A stretch of 41,890 nucleotides of DNA from Mariniphaga sp964398855 (GTDB lineage: Bacteria; Bacteroidota; Bacteroidia; Bacteroidales; Prolixibacteraceae): assembly GCA_964398855.1 (NCBI GenBank), contig CAYNOQ010000014.1, forward strand, positions 1 to 41,890, in the 5' to 3' direction. Each line of letters starts with the position of its first letter. Positions within the stretch are counted from its first letter, which is position 1. The translations under genes were made by a program, and so were the position numbers. Shown here one piece after another: positions 7,300 through 15,396 of the stretch. The notes beneath the pieces were generated by a model. That model was given only the letters and a program-made list of their open reading frames with translations. It made no database searches and was not told where the DNA came from.

Positions 7300-7614
7300 T
7301 TATTGCCTCCCCTCACTATTTTCAGAAAAAAGTTTTAACGCTTTTTCTGTATCTGTCAATAAAATTTTCCCTTGTTGTTTCACTGCATTTGCAAGCCAGG
7401 TATTTTTATACTTTTGCGCTGTTACTTTTGACACTCCAAATAAATCAGCTATACCCTGCAAGCCAGTAACAAACTTTGGTAAATTCTTTTTTTCCATCAG
7501 TTTGCTTGCTTCAAGTGCTTTTTCAATTGCTGTATTTATCGCTGTATTTAGATCGTCAGCGTTGATCGTCAGCATTACATTTGCTTTCTCATTTATTAAA
7601 TCTGAAATTTTCAT
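7300..7614 (-). CDS. DUF3853-like small HTH protein
   Basis: The 104-residue product carries the DUF3853-type core FVTGLQGIADLFGVSKVTAQKYKNTWL, an excisionase/MerR-like helix-turn-helix, followed by GKILLTDTEKALKLF. Such proteins are common in Bacteroidota integrative elements, where they are presumed regulators or excision factors. A frame extending to 7731 would begin upstream of the predicted promoter at 7702-7709, so ATG 7614 is preferred. It is the first gene of the replication operon. Confidence 0.75.
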   Translation of the reverse strand: MKISDLINEKANVMLTINADDLNTAINTAIEKALEASKLMEKKNLPKFVTGLQGIADLFGVSKVTAQKYKNTWLANAVKQQGKILLTDTEKALKLFSENSEGRQ

Positions 7615-7664
7615 TGTATAAAATTTAATGTGAGTATTCCAGCTTGTGCCTTGCCTCATACTTC

Positions 7665-7689
7665 CAGATAGTTTGCACTTTACTATCTG
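7665..7689. promoter_or_regulatory. Palindrome in the 5' leader of the replication operon
   Basis: cagatagt (7665-7672) and actatctg (7682-7689) form a perfect 8-bp inverted repeat with a 9-base spacer. It lies a few bases downstream of the predicted transcription start. An operator for the DUF3853-like protein or another repressor is the simplest reading. There is no T-tract, so it is not a terminator. Confidence 0.5.
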
Positions 7690-7701
7690 TTTTACACATT
7701 G

Positions 7702-7709
7702 CAAACTTA
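7702..7709 (-). promoter_or_regulatory. -7 box of the element replication operon
   Basis: TAAGTTTG on the minus strand is a perfect TAnnTTTG match. Transcription would start near 7695 and run through the palindrome into the DUF3853-like gene. The -33 box is weak. Confidence 0.55.
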
Positions 7710-7760
7710 AATTCAATTTAATAAAACACAATGTAAAACACTGATAATCTTTATGTTAGT

Positions 7761-7867
7761 GGTCGCCTGTGGTGGTCGCTTTCTTTATCGGGGGGTCGTT
7801 TTTTAGTTTAAATGGTCGCTTTTTGGCTAAAAAAGATAAATTCTTGTGTTTTTAGTGGTCGTTTTTT
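7761..7867. repeat. Iteron-like GGTCG repeats
   Basis: Five same-direction copies of GGTCG followed by a C/T-rich run begin at 7761, 7774, 7794, 7814 and 7857. Three of them are spaced exactly 20 bases apart. They lie in the gap between two minus-strand operons, directly upstream of the replication genes. An origin or initiator-binding array is likely but unproven. Confidence 0.6.
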
Positions 7868-7870
7868 GTG

Positions 7871-7904
7871 AAAATAAAAAGACACTATTTATTTAGTGCC
7901 TTTT
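7871..7904 (-). terminator. Intrinsic terminator after the integrase operon
   Basis: On the minus strand an 11-bp stem with one G-T pair (plus 7877-7887 and 7894-7904), loop of six, is followed by TTTTTATTTT. It lies 34 bases beyond the stop of the unknown gene and isolates integrase transcription from the replication operon. Confidence 0.75.
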
Positions 7905-7938
7905 GCTATATTACCTCGTATCTATGCAATTTGTTATA

Positions 7939-8721
7939 TTAGTCTTTTGTTTCCGGTATAAGGTATTTCTGTAAAATAGGTTTTATCTTATCGTTTTTAT
8001 CGTTTTCTGGTGGTTCATTCTTGCTCCGCACATCGTTATCAAATAAGTCTCTTAATTGCCTATTTGATAAACCTAAATGTCTGCCAAATCTGACTGCATC
8101 GACATTACGTTTCCATTTTGGCTTTTGTGCATCAGGTGGCAATTCTTTATCTACAATAATTCTTTCAATTATTTCATCTGTTCCATTTTCTAAAAAAAGT
8201 TTTAATTCAAGAGAGATTCCCTCATAAGGGTTTTTTAGGTATGTGCTGAATGTTTCTTTCAGAATAAAATCTAAATCGCTGAAAAATAAGCCATTTAGAT
8301 ACGTGAGAAATAACTGAGCCTTATCGGATTGTAGCTTTTTATATTTTTGTCTGTAATCTTGTAACTGTTTTTTTGCCTCGTCTTTATCTGTTACACTATT
8401 TAGCCATTTGATTAAAATATCAGTCAAATCATTTTTGTACGTTCCAAAAGTCATTTTAAAACTTAGACTTTCAATTTTTTCTGAATAGCTCATTATTTTG
8501 CTAAATGCTTTTTCACTATTTTCTACGAAATTATCCAACTCTCTTTTTTTTGCTTCATAGGCTGAGTCGTCTTNNNNNNNNNNNNNNNNNNNNNNNNNNN
8601 NNNNNNNNNAAACCTCATTTTCTAAATTTCTCTTTCTTTCTATTACCTTAGAATATCTTTCAATGGTATCTCTATTTTTTAGAAGACAATCTATAAGGTC
8701 GAAAATCTTATTTGTTACCAT
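7939..8721 (-). CDS. Hypothetical protein downstream of integrase (contains sequence gap)
   Basis: The frame encodes about 260 residues, but 36 unknown bases (8574-8609) hide roughly residues 38-50. The flanks of the gap stay in the same frame. The N-terminal half is Lys/Glu-rich and probably coiled coil. The C-terminal part is basic (KPKWKRNVDAVRFGRHLGLSNRQLRDLF) and may be a small helical DNA-binding module. No family is recognised. It lies 11 bases after the integrase stop and shares its operon and terminator, so a role in recombination or its control is plausible. Confidence 0.65.
   Translation of the reverse strand: MVTNKIFDLIDCLLKNRDTIERYSKVIERKRNLENEVXXXXXXXXXXXXXDDSAYEAKKRELDNFVENSEKAFSKIMSYSEKIESLSFKMTFGTYKNDLTDILIKWLNSVTDKDEAKKQLQDYRQKYKKLQSDKAQLFLTYLNGLFFSDLDFILKETFSTYLKNPYEGISLELKLFLENGTDEIIERIIVDKELPPDAQKPKWKRNVDAVRFGRHLGLSNRQLRDLFDNDVRSKNEPPENDKNDKIKPILQKYLIPETKD
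8574..8609. other. Assembly gap of 36 N
   Basis: Thirty-six undetermined bases fall inside a charged, probably coiled-coil coding segment. The length is a multiple of three and the frame is kept, so a short repeat that could not be resolved is a reasonable explanation. Confidence 0.95.
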
Positions 8722-8732
8722 AGCTATAAGTT

Positions 8733-10034
8733 TTATGTGTTGAATAATTTCATTGCCTCCTTTTTTGTGCTTTCTGCTATTGCTATGTATGGTTGCATTG
8801 CCTCATAGTCGCTGTGTCCAGTCCAGCGCATTACTACATTAACAGGAATGCCTTTCATAAGTGCATTTGATATAAATGTACGTCTGCCGGCGTGAGTGCC
8901 TATAAGTTGATATTTTGGTCTGACTATCTCAATTCTCTCAGTTCCTTTAAAATAAACATCTGTAATTGGATCATCTAATCCACATATTTCAGCCATCTCC
9001 TTTAAATAGTTATTCATTTTTTGGTTGGATATTACCGGTAAAGCATTGTTATAGGGATAATCCTCATCTTTATATTTTTCTAATATTGCTTTAGAATAAT
9101 CGTTCAGCTCAATAGTTACCGTATCTGTTGTTTTTTGGGTGGTTATTGTTATCGCATCTTCTGATATATCTGTAAGTTTTAAATTTACTATATCTGAATA
9201 TCTTAACCCTGTAAAGCATAAAAAACAGAATACATCTTTAACTTGTTCCAGTCTTTTTGCTCCTTTCCCGGTGAATTTAAAATTATAAACGTGCAATAAC
9301 TCATTCCATTCTAAAAAAACAATTTGCCTTTTTACTGTCTTTAATTTTGGATTAAAGTTTATAAAATCAGTATTTGAGTTATATCCTTTTTTGATTGTCC
9401 AGCGCAAAAACCATTTCAAATAAGATAAATGTTTTTTAATCGTACTGTTTCTCATGCCTGTTTGCCCATTGGGCAATGGTATTTTTCTCAAATAGTCAAT
9501 AAATGCAAATAGTCCGTTTTCATTCAGGTCATTAAAATTTAATTCGCCGTCGAAGTCTGTAAGGTGATTTTTTAAAGCTCTAAATAATTTTCCAGTTGCA
9601 TCAGTCCATTCGTTTAACTTACTTTCTTCTCGTACAAATTCATCAATTCTATCAAATAAAGTGTTCTCTCTTTGGTTCGTGTACTTTTGTTTTCTAAAAT
9701 TAGAATTAAATTCAGCCATTAGATCAAGTTCTTTTTGTGCTTCCGGTACTGTACGAAGTCTCATTTCTAATTCTGTGAAATAGTTTTCAATTGAGTTCAT
9801 AAAATTATTAATATCACTGTATGAAACTTTACGTTTCGGATAGCCTTTTTTTTCTGTTTTTAATTCCACTGTTGCACCGTGCTTTATTCTCTGCCTTGCT
9901 TCATTCCACTTGCTTGCCTCAACACTAAAACCCAAAGTTGTTAGTATTCTTTTTTTGTACATACTAACAGAAATTTTAACTGCACTTTCACCAGCCTTAT
10001 TTGTTCTTTTGTCTAAATAAAATCTTGTTGCCAT
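8733..10034 (-). CDS. int: Tyrosine recombinase (element integrase)
   Basis: The 433-residue protein has the Bacteroidota integrase layout: an N-terminal arm-binding region, a SAM-like core-binding domain (about 125-225) and the catalytic domain. Catalytic residues visible are Arg278 (FTGLRYSD), a Lys near 301, His381 and Arg384 (HAGRRTF), His407 (WTGHSDY) and the nucleophile Tyr416 (MQPYIAI), so it appears intact. It starts 32 bases from the paired 12-bp repeats at 10066-10089 and reads inward from attR. Integrase binding there could repress its own promoter. It should catalyse insertion at the tRNA-Arg 3' end. Confidence 0.95.
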   Translation of the reverse strand: MATRFYLDKRTNKAGESAVKISVSMYKKRILTTLGFSVEASKWNEARQRIKHGATVELKTEKKGYPKRKVSYSDINNFMNSIENYFTELEMRLRTVPEAQKELDLMAEFNSNFRKQKYTNQRENTLFDRIDEFVREESKLNEWTDATGKLFRALKNHLTDFDGELNFNDLNENGLFAFIDYLRKIPLPNGQTGMRNSTIKKHLSYLKWFLRWTIKKGYNSNTDFINFNPKLKTVKRQIVFLEWNELLHVYNFKFTGKGAKRLEQVKDVFCFLCFTGLRYSDIVNLKLTDISEDAITITTQKTTDTVTIELNDYSKAILEKYKDEDYPYNNALPVISNQKMNNYLKEMAEICGLDDPITDVYFKGTERIEIVRPKYQLIGTHAGRRTFISNALMKGIPVNVVMRWTGHSDYEAMQPYIAIAESTKKEAMKLFNT

Positions 10035-10065
10035 ATCCGTAAGTTAAATTTTACAGGTATTTTTT

Positions 10066-10089
10066 ATTTACCTACAAATTTACCTACAA
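10066..10089. promoter_or_regulatory. Candidate integrase arm sites, right end
   Basis: Two perfect adjacent copies of atttacctacaa lie at 10066-10077 and 10078-10089. They match the left-end pair at 3273-3296 in sequence, spacing and direction. They sit between the integrase start and the attR core, in the integrase promoter region. Confidence 0.65.
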
Positions 10090-10206
10090 ATATTGGTTAA
10101 ACAAAATAAACCGTACTTAATTATTCTTTATTATTTTTGGTGTAATATGCTGATTATTAGGTAATATATTTAATGTTTTATTTTGCAATAAAATAAGGTT
10201 ATAGTA

Positions 10207-10219
10207 CCGGTGGGACTAC
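10207..10219. repeat. attR core
   Basis: ccggtgggactac repeats the tRNA 3' end but the preceding sequence does not form a tRNA, so this is the displaced copy. Removing the DNA between the two copies restores one tRNA and its original downstream flank. Confidence 0.88.
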
Positions 10220-10352
10220 GCTACATCTCTCCAATTTCCTGATTATCAACAAGAATAATCGGGCATTTTCTTTCTGGGGTACAAAATTTTCACCAAAATT
10301 CAAACAATGATTATCCCGTGGGTGTCTGATTCATCCCTATTCAGAGACTTCA

Positions 10353-10556
10353 TTAATTAAAATCAAAACCTATCGGAATATTTTTCTTTTTCAGTTCTTT
10401 TATTTCAGCCAACAACCTGCGTTCATAATCATTCTGCGGTTTGCGTCTGCCTGTTGCTAAAAGAACTCCAATAATGTCATTATCGAGGTCAGGAGAGTTA
10501 CAGTAAGCTTCATAACTTTCATACTCATAGCCATCACTGTCAATATATTTTCTCAT
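10353..10556 (-). CDS. Small hypothetical protein (67 aa)
   Basis: The product begins MRKYIDSDGYEYESYEAYCNS and ends with a charged helix (YERRLLAEIKELKKKN). No family is recognised. It lies just outside the element, on the chromosomal side of attR, and has no operon partner. The acidic Tyr-rich start and helical tail look like a real small cytoplasmic protein, but evidence is limited. The sequence between attR and this gene shows nothing else clear. Confidence 0.5.
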   Translation of the reverse strand: MRKYIDSDGYEYESYEAYCNSPDLDNDIIGVLLATGRRKPQNDYERRLLAEIKELKKKNIPIGFDFN

Positions 10557-10709
10557 AACGGTATTTTTAACGGGTTAAATATAATAGTTTTTTTTTCTGA
10601 ATCTGACCTAATTTATCTGAAAATCGGGAATTTACGATGCACGGTTAATGGTTTCTGAATTGTTTAGCCCTTTTAGCCTGTAATAATTCGCTGAATATAA
10701 CATAAACAC

Positions 10710-10717
10710 TATTTTTG
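10710..10717 (+). promoter_or_regulatory. -7 box upstream of the DUF3078 gene
   Basis: TATTTTTG matches TAnnTTTG perfectly and would place the start near 10724, giving a leader of about 28 bases. No TTTG is found at the -33 position. Confidence 0.5.
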
Positions 10718-10751
10718 CGTTTAGAAGAAAAGCTAAAAACAAAAAATTACA

Positions 10752-12752
10752 ATGTTATCAGAGATAAATAAACTAATAATCATACTCCTTTTTGCCCTTT
10801 GTATTTCAAATTTTGCAAATGCCCAGGAGGCAGCTGAGGAGGAAGGGCAGCAGTCCCTCGAAGTGGGAATTGAATATTTACAGCAATATTTTGAAAAAGA
10901 CCCGCTCTGGCATGTGGTTAATCCCGAAACCGGAAAAACAGTGTTAGGATTAATTCATTTTATTGAAAAACAGCCTGTTGACACTTTAGTTAATTCTTTA
11001 AACAGAACATTAAAAGATGATTCCTACCGATTTGTCTATCGCTATCACGAAAATGTGCCGGACAGTCTCGAAGTTCCCGGGTTCTACCGTTCCGAGCTTT
11101 TGACTGGTGATCTGGAGAAGATTTACCGGAAGTTCAGAAAAAAGTACTTTGAAGAGGAGCTGGCAGTGCCTGTCAGCCTGATTTCCAATCTTGAAGAGAG
11201 AGCGGGCGCCATTCCGCAGGGAGAAGGTTTTCGCCTGTTTGACGAAGATGGAATTTATCAGCTGCCCGATAGTCTGATACTTCCCGAAGTCATTCCCGAT
11301 TCGCTTATGCAGTCGCCCGGGGATTTCAGAAGATTTCTGAAACTTGACAGCATCCGGGTAAATTATATTGAAGAAAAGCGGAGAGCCTATAACGATTCGG
11401 TGGTAAATGCTTATCGCGACCGGCTTATTGAGGAGTACCGACAGGAGCAGTTTCAGAAAGAGTATGATTTTGCCGGCAGGCATTTAAGAGATTCCGTGAA
11501 GCATAACAACTACCGGATTCTGAAACATTATAACGATTCCATAGTCCTGGAAGTGAACCAAACCATTGCCAACATCATTGGCAATCTGACGGAATATGCA
11601 GATTTCATTGATACTACACAGGTAGCAATGACCAATATGCTGGGTGAGAAATCATCCATTGTATTACAAAATAACAATCCCTATTTCACCCGATTCTGGC
11701 TGAAAAATGAACAGAACGATTCGCTCCGGCTGATGATCAAGAGCGTTGATAAAAATTCAATGCAGTTGCTGATTGACGATGGCGTTACATTCAGTCGCTT
11801 TCGCCCGCGCCAGACCAAGGAATTTGATTTCAGCTCCCTCAACAGGGGCGTTTCGGGGCTTACTGGTGTCAAGCAGAAATATCAGCTATTAACTCCCTGG
11901 AGATTAACCGGTAATGGAAGTGTGGGATTTACGCAAACCTATTTCGAAAACTGGAAAACCGGCGGACAGAATGCCCTTTCTTTGCAAATTATACTTACCG
12001 GATCAGCAAATTACAGCCGCCATGACGGCAAGGTGAAATGGGACAATTCCGGTGAAATCCGCAACGGCTGGGTAAGACCCGGAGGAGCTGAAGCAGAAAC
12101 TCAGAAAAATGCTGACAAGTTTGAAATTACGTCAAGAGTCGGTATCAGCGCCGTGAAAAAATGGTTTTACAGTGCCGAGTTTAACACGCAGACCCAGCTG
12201 TTCAACGGATACAAATATCCCACTGCAACCAATCCCGACCCCATTTCTGCATTTATGGCGCCTATACGGACGTTTTTTAAAGTTGGGATGGACTATAAAC
12301 CAAATCCTAATTTTTCACTTTTTGTTTCACCTGTTACCGCAAAAAATGTTTTTGTGCGTGACACGCTGAAAATCAGACAGACTGCTTTTGGTATTGAAAC
12401 GGGAAAACGCAGCTTTTGGGAGCCGGGTTTCAACACAGACGTGTTTTTCAGAAAAGCGATAACTACGGATTTTACCTATGAGACCAAGTACAAGATGTTT
12501 GTCAACTACATGAAGCCGAAAGGAAATCTGGACCTCAGCTGGGAAAATCTTTTCGTGATAAAGCTGACCGAGCACATCAATATGCGGATGCTTTTGCACT
12601 TTGTGTATGATGAAAAAGTGAAATTTCCGGTTCTTGACGCCAATGGCGTAAAAACCGGCGATAAGGCTAAACTACAACTTCAGGAGTATATCACCGTCGG
12701 TTTTGCATACAGTGTGAACAAGCAGATAAAACGAACCCGGATGAAAGACTGA
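10752..12752 (+). CDS. DUF3078-domain outer-membrane protein
   Basis: The 666-residue product has a Sec signal peptide (residues 1-24, cleavage after ANA). A long charged, partly coiled periplasmic region follows (about 25-385). The C-terminal part, from about 390, matches the DUF3078 beta-barrel pattern, with alternating strands and the stretch VGFTQTYFENWKTGGQNALSLQ. DUF3078 proteins are Bacteroidota outer-membrane proteins of unknown function. The long N-terminal region, with many D/E/R residues and repeated DS(I/L), is larger than in typical members. The gene stands alone with its own -7 box and converges on the citrate synthase operon. Confidence 0.8.
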   Translation: MLSEINKLIIILLFALCISNFANAQEAAEEEGQQSLEVGIEYLQQYFEKDPLWHVVNPETGKTVLGLIHFIEKQPVDTLVNSLNRTLKDDSYRFVYRYHENVPDSLEVPGFYRSELLTGDLEKIYRKFRKKYFEEELAVPVSLISNLEERAGAIPQGEGFRLFDEDGIYQLPDSLILPEVIPDSLMQSPGDFRRFLKLDSIRVNYIEEKRRAYNDSVVNAYRDRLIEEYRQEQFQKEYDFAGRHLRDSVKHNNYRILKHYNDSIVLEVNQTIANIIGNLTEYADFIDTTQVAMTNMLGEKSSIVLQNNNPYFTRFWLKNEQNDSLRLMIKSVDKNSMQLLIDDGVTFSRFRPRQTKEFDFSSLNRGVSGLTGVKQKYQLLTPWRLTGNGSVGFTQTYFENWKTGGQNALSLQIILTGSANYSRHDGKVKWDNSGEIRNGWVRPGGAEAETQKNADKFEITSRVGISAVKKWFYSAEFNTQTQLFNGYKYPTATNPDPISAFMAPIRTFFKVGMDYKPNPNFSLFVSPVTAKNVFVRDTLKIRQTAFGIETGKRSFWEPGFNTDVFFRKAITTDFTYETKYKMFVNYMKPKGNLDLSWENLFVIKLTEHINMRMLLHFVYDEKVKFPVLDANGVKTGDKAKLQLQEYITVGFAYSVNKQIKRTRMKD

Positions 12753-12775
12753 CCTCTCCGGTAAAATACTAACTA

Positions 12776-14104
12776 TCAGCAGTTTTGTTTATTATCACCG
12801 GAATCGTCCACCTGATCGCGAAACCAGTGCAGCGGATAGGAAGTGGGACGCTCAATGGGCAGTCCGTAAACACGGTCATTTATCAGTGAAGCCAGTACAC
12901 CGAGCGCTCTTGAAACACCAAATAAAACTGTGTAGAAGGTGTATTCCTTAATACCGTAGTGATAGAGCAGCGAACCGCTGAATGCGTCCACGTTGGGCCA
13001 TGGATTCTTAATTTTTCCGATGTTGGAAAGAATAGGCGGAACCACACGATACAACTGGTTTACCAGATCAATTACCGGACTGTTTTTTACATACTTTTCG
13101 GCAAATTCCTGTTGTGCGGTAAACCGCGGGTCAGTTTTACGCAGAACAGCATGTCCGTAACCGGGAATCACACGCCCTTCTTCCAATGTTTTCTGAATAT
13201 AACCTGCCATCTGTTCGTCGGTGGGCGTTTCCGTGTCCAAGTCATCAATCATTTGAAAAATCCAGTGGATCACATCCTGATTTGCAAAACCGTGCAGCGG
13301 CCCTGCAAGCCCCGTCATTGCTGCTGCATAAGCATAGTAGGGATTGCTGAGCGCCGACCCGACAAGATGCGCAGTATGTGCCGAAACGTTGCCCCCTTCA
13401 TGGTCGGCATGGATAACCATATAGAGCCGGAACAGCCGGCGCACTTCTTCGGAGCCGTGCCCCATCATGTGTGCAAGATTGGCAGCCCAATCCAGACGCG
13501 GATTTGGTTCAATATGGTCATCATTGTAGAAATTTCGGCGATAAATGTAGGCAGCAACGTGTGGCAGCCTGGCTATGAGATTCATAACATCCTCATAGGT
13601 TGAATCCCAATAAAACTTTTTGCTGACGCCCGCACGGTAAGCCTTCTGAAAAATTGACTCGGTTGCCATAGCCATGATTGCAGCGCTGAACTGAGTCATC
13701 GGTCTCGAATTTTTGGGCAGTGCATCAATCACATTAAATACATGCTGCGGAACATGGGCACGTGTGGCAAAATCCTTCGAGAGATTGAGTACATCTTCCT
13801 GAGATGGTATTTCACCAATGAGCATCAGATAGAACAGCCCTTCGGGCAAAGGCTCGCCGGTTGATGAAATTTTAGGCAGTTTTTCACGAAGTTCGTCAAT
13901 GGTGTAACCTTTAAAACGGATTCCCTCATTGGGGTCCAGTTTTGACGTGTCGGTAACTAATAAAGGGATTCCCTTCATTCCGGAAAGAACCTGTTCCAGA
14001 GTGATTTGAGCGATAACCTTGTCGCCAAACTGCTCTTTAATGCGCTGAAACTCCTTTGAACATTTGCTTGCTTTCTGAAAAAAACGATATTTAATGTATT
14101 CCAT
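12776..14104 (-). CDS. Citrate synthase, eukaryotic (mitochondrial) type
   Basis: This enzyme condenses acetyl-CoA and oxaloacetate to citrate. The 442-residue protein carries the three catalytic residues of the family: His in GPLHGFANQD, His in GYGHAVLRKTDPR and Asp in WPNVDAFSG. Motifs such as MGHGSEEVRRLFRLYMVIHADHEGGNVSAHT are typical of the mitochondrial Si-synthase branch and unlike the first gene of this operon. It is the last gene of a four-gene operon, 20 bases after the bacterial-type IDH. A second, unrelated-looking citrate synthase opens the same operon. A side activity such as 2-methylcitrate synthase cannot be excluded from sequence. Confidence 0.92.
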   Translation of the reverse strand: MEYIKYRFFQKASKCSKEFQRIKEQFGDKVIAQITLEQVLSGMKGIPLLVTDTSKLDPNEGIRFKGYTIDELREKLPKISSTGEPLPEGLFYLMLIGEIPSQEDVLNLSKDFATRAHVPQHVFNVIDALPKNSRPMTQFSAAIMAMATESIFQKAYRAGVSKKFYWDSTYEDVMNLIARLPHVAAYIYRRNFYNDDHIEPNPRLDWAANLAHMMGHGSEEVRRLFRLYMVIHADHEGGNVSAHTAHLVGSALSNPYYAYAAAMTGLAGPLHGFANQDVIHWIFQMIDDLDTETPTDEQMAGYIQKTLEEGRVIPGYGHAVLRKTDPRFTAQQEFAEKYVKNSPVIDLVNQLYRVVPPILSNIGKIKNPWPNVDAFSGSLLYHYGIKEYTFYTVLFGVSRALGVLASLINDRVYGLPIERPTSYPLHWFRDQVDDSGDNKQNC

Positions 14105-14124
14105 AATTGTAATTTTTATATCTG

Positions 14125-15396
14125 TTAGTGCATATTTCGTATAATTTCTTTGGCAAAACCTGATGTTGTCAGCAAAGTGGCTCCCTCCATCTGCGCAAAA
14201 AGGTCGGAAGTAACCCTTCTTTTAGCAAAAACATGCTCCATAGCATCATAAACATGCTCGGCAGCTTCATACCAGCCCATGTATTCCAGCATCATCACCC
14301 CGGAAAGAATCAGCGAACTGGGATTGGCTTTTCCTGAACCGGCAATATCGGGAGCGGTTCCGTGGGTAGCTTCAAAAATGGCATATCCACTCAGGTAGTT
14401 GATGTTTGCGCCGGGCGAAATTCCTATTCCGCCAACCATTGCCGCAAGCTGGTCGGAGATATAATCGCCGTTCAGGTTCATGGTTGCAATCACCGAATGG
14501 TTGTATGGTTTGAGAAGCGATTCCTGAAGGAAAGCGTCTGTTATCACATCCTTCACAATGACTTTCCCCGATTTTTTCGCTTCATCGAGGGCATGTTCGG
14601 CATCAAGCTGCCCCTTTTCTGTTTTTATATTTTCAAATTGGCGCCAGGTGAATGTATCATTCGGAAACTCCTTTTCTGCCAGATCATATCCCCATGTTTT
14701 GAAGGCACCTTCGGTAAATTTCATAATATTTCCCTTGTGCACAAGCGTAACCGAAGGAAGTTCACGCTGAATGGCGTACCGGACTGCCGCCCGGATCAGC
14801 CGCTCGGAGCCTTCCTTAGAAACCGGCTTGATGCCGAATGATGAACTTTCAGGGAAGCGAATAGTCTTCACCCCCAGCTCATTGATTAAAAAGTCGCGTA
14901 ATTTTTCGGCATCTGCTTCGCCGGTCATATATTCAATTCCAGCGTAAATATCTTCGGTATTCTCCCTGAAAATGTGCATATCAACCAAGGTGGGATAGCG
15001 GATGGGTGACGGAACGCCTTTAAACCAGCGCACCGGACGCAGGCACACAAACAGGTCGAGCGCCTGGCGCAACGCCACGTTTAGTGAACGAAAACCTTCT
15101 GCCACCGGAGTTTGCAGCGGTCCCTTAATTCCAATTAGATACTCCTTAAATGCTTCAATGGTTTCTTCCGGCAGATGATTTCCTGTTTTACGAAACGATT
15201 TTTCGCCTGCCGGAACCTCTTTCCAGAATATTTTCCGATTATCGCCGTAGGCATAAGCCACGGCGGCGTCTATAACTTTTTGTGAGGGTGCGGTAATGTC
15301 CCTGCCGATTCCGTCACCCTCAATGAAGGGAATTACCGGAAAATCGGGTACTTTCAGTTCGTTATTTTCAATTCTGATTTTTTGTGCTTCAGGCAT
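14125..15396 (-). CDS. icd: Isocitrate dehydrogenase, bacterial type, predicted NAD-dependent
   Basis: The 423-residue protein aligns with E. coli Icd. Substrate-site motif RSLNVALR is present with Ser104 at the place of the regulatory Ser113. The cofactor pocket differs: HGTAPDIAGSGKANP has Asp350, Ile351 and Ala357 where E. coli has Lys344, Tyr345 and Val351. Ser397 and Ala401 replace Tyr391 and Arg395, with spacing identical to E. coli. Asp/Ile/Ala is the known NAD-type signature, so NAD use is predicted. It starts inside the end of the preceding IDH gene (8-base overlap), indicating translational coupling, and is followed by a citrate synthase. Confidence 0.93.
   Translation of the reverse strand: MPEAQKIRIENNELKVPDFPVIPFIEGDGIGRDITAPSQKVIDAAVAYAYGDNRKIFWKEVPAGEKSFRKTGNHLPEETIEAFKEYLIGIKGPLQTPVAEGFRSLNVALRQALDLFVCLRPVRWFKGVPSPIRYPTLVDMHIFRENTEDIYAGIEYMTGEADAEKLRDFLINELGVKTIRFPESSSFGIKPVSKEGSERLIRAAVRYAIQRELPSVTLVHKGNIMKFTEGAFKTWGYDLAEKEFPNDTFTWRQFENIKTEKGQLDAEHALDEAKKSGKVIVKDVITDAFLQESLLKPYNHSVIATMNLNGDYISDQLAAMVGGIGISPGANINYLSGYAIFEATHGTAPDIAGSGKANPSSLILSGVMMLEYMGWYEAAEHVYDAMEHVFAKRRVTSDLFAQMEGATLLTTSGFAKEIIRNMH

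Larger units (their letters stand above)
3230..10219. mobile_element. ~7 kb element integrated at tRNA-Arg(CCT)
   Basis: The element is bounded by a 13-bp perfect direct repeat, ccggtgggactac, at 3230-3242 (end of the tRNA) and 10207-10219. A tyrosine integrase is the gene nearest the right end, reading inward. The DNA is visibly more AT-rich than both flanks. Contents from right to left are integrase, an unknown coiled protein, DUF3853-like HTH, RepA-like ATPase, Toprim-like primase, a TerS-like small protein, a small unknown, and a divergent lipoprotein. No relaxase, coupling protein, capsid or portal gene is seen, so it is not a complete conjugative element or prophage. An integrative plasmid or a small phage satellite are the best readings. 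Confidence 0.88.

Noticed and set aside
7615..7731. N-terminal extension of the DUF3853-like protein to 7731
   Set aside because: It would start upstream of a perfect -7 box (7702-7709), outside the expected transcript, and is not part of the family core.
3230..10219. Calling the element a conjugative transposon or prophage
   Set aside because: No relaxase, coupling protein, tra genes, large terminase, portal or capsid gene is visible; only replication, integration and one tentative TerS-like protein.
12959..13603. A 214-codon plus-strand frame opposite the citrate synthase gene
   Set aside because: It is antisense to conserved catalytic motifs and its product is rich in Cys/His/Arg typical of reversed coding DNA.
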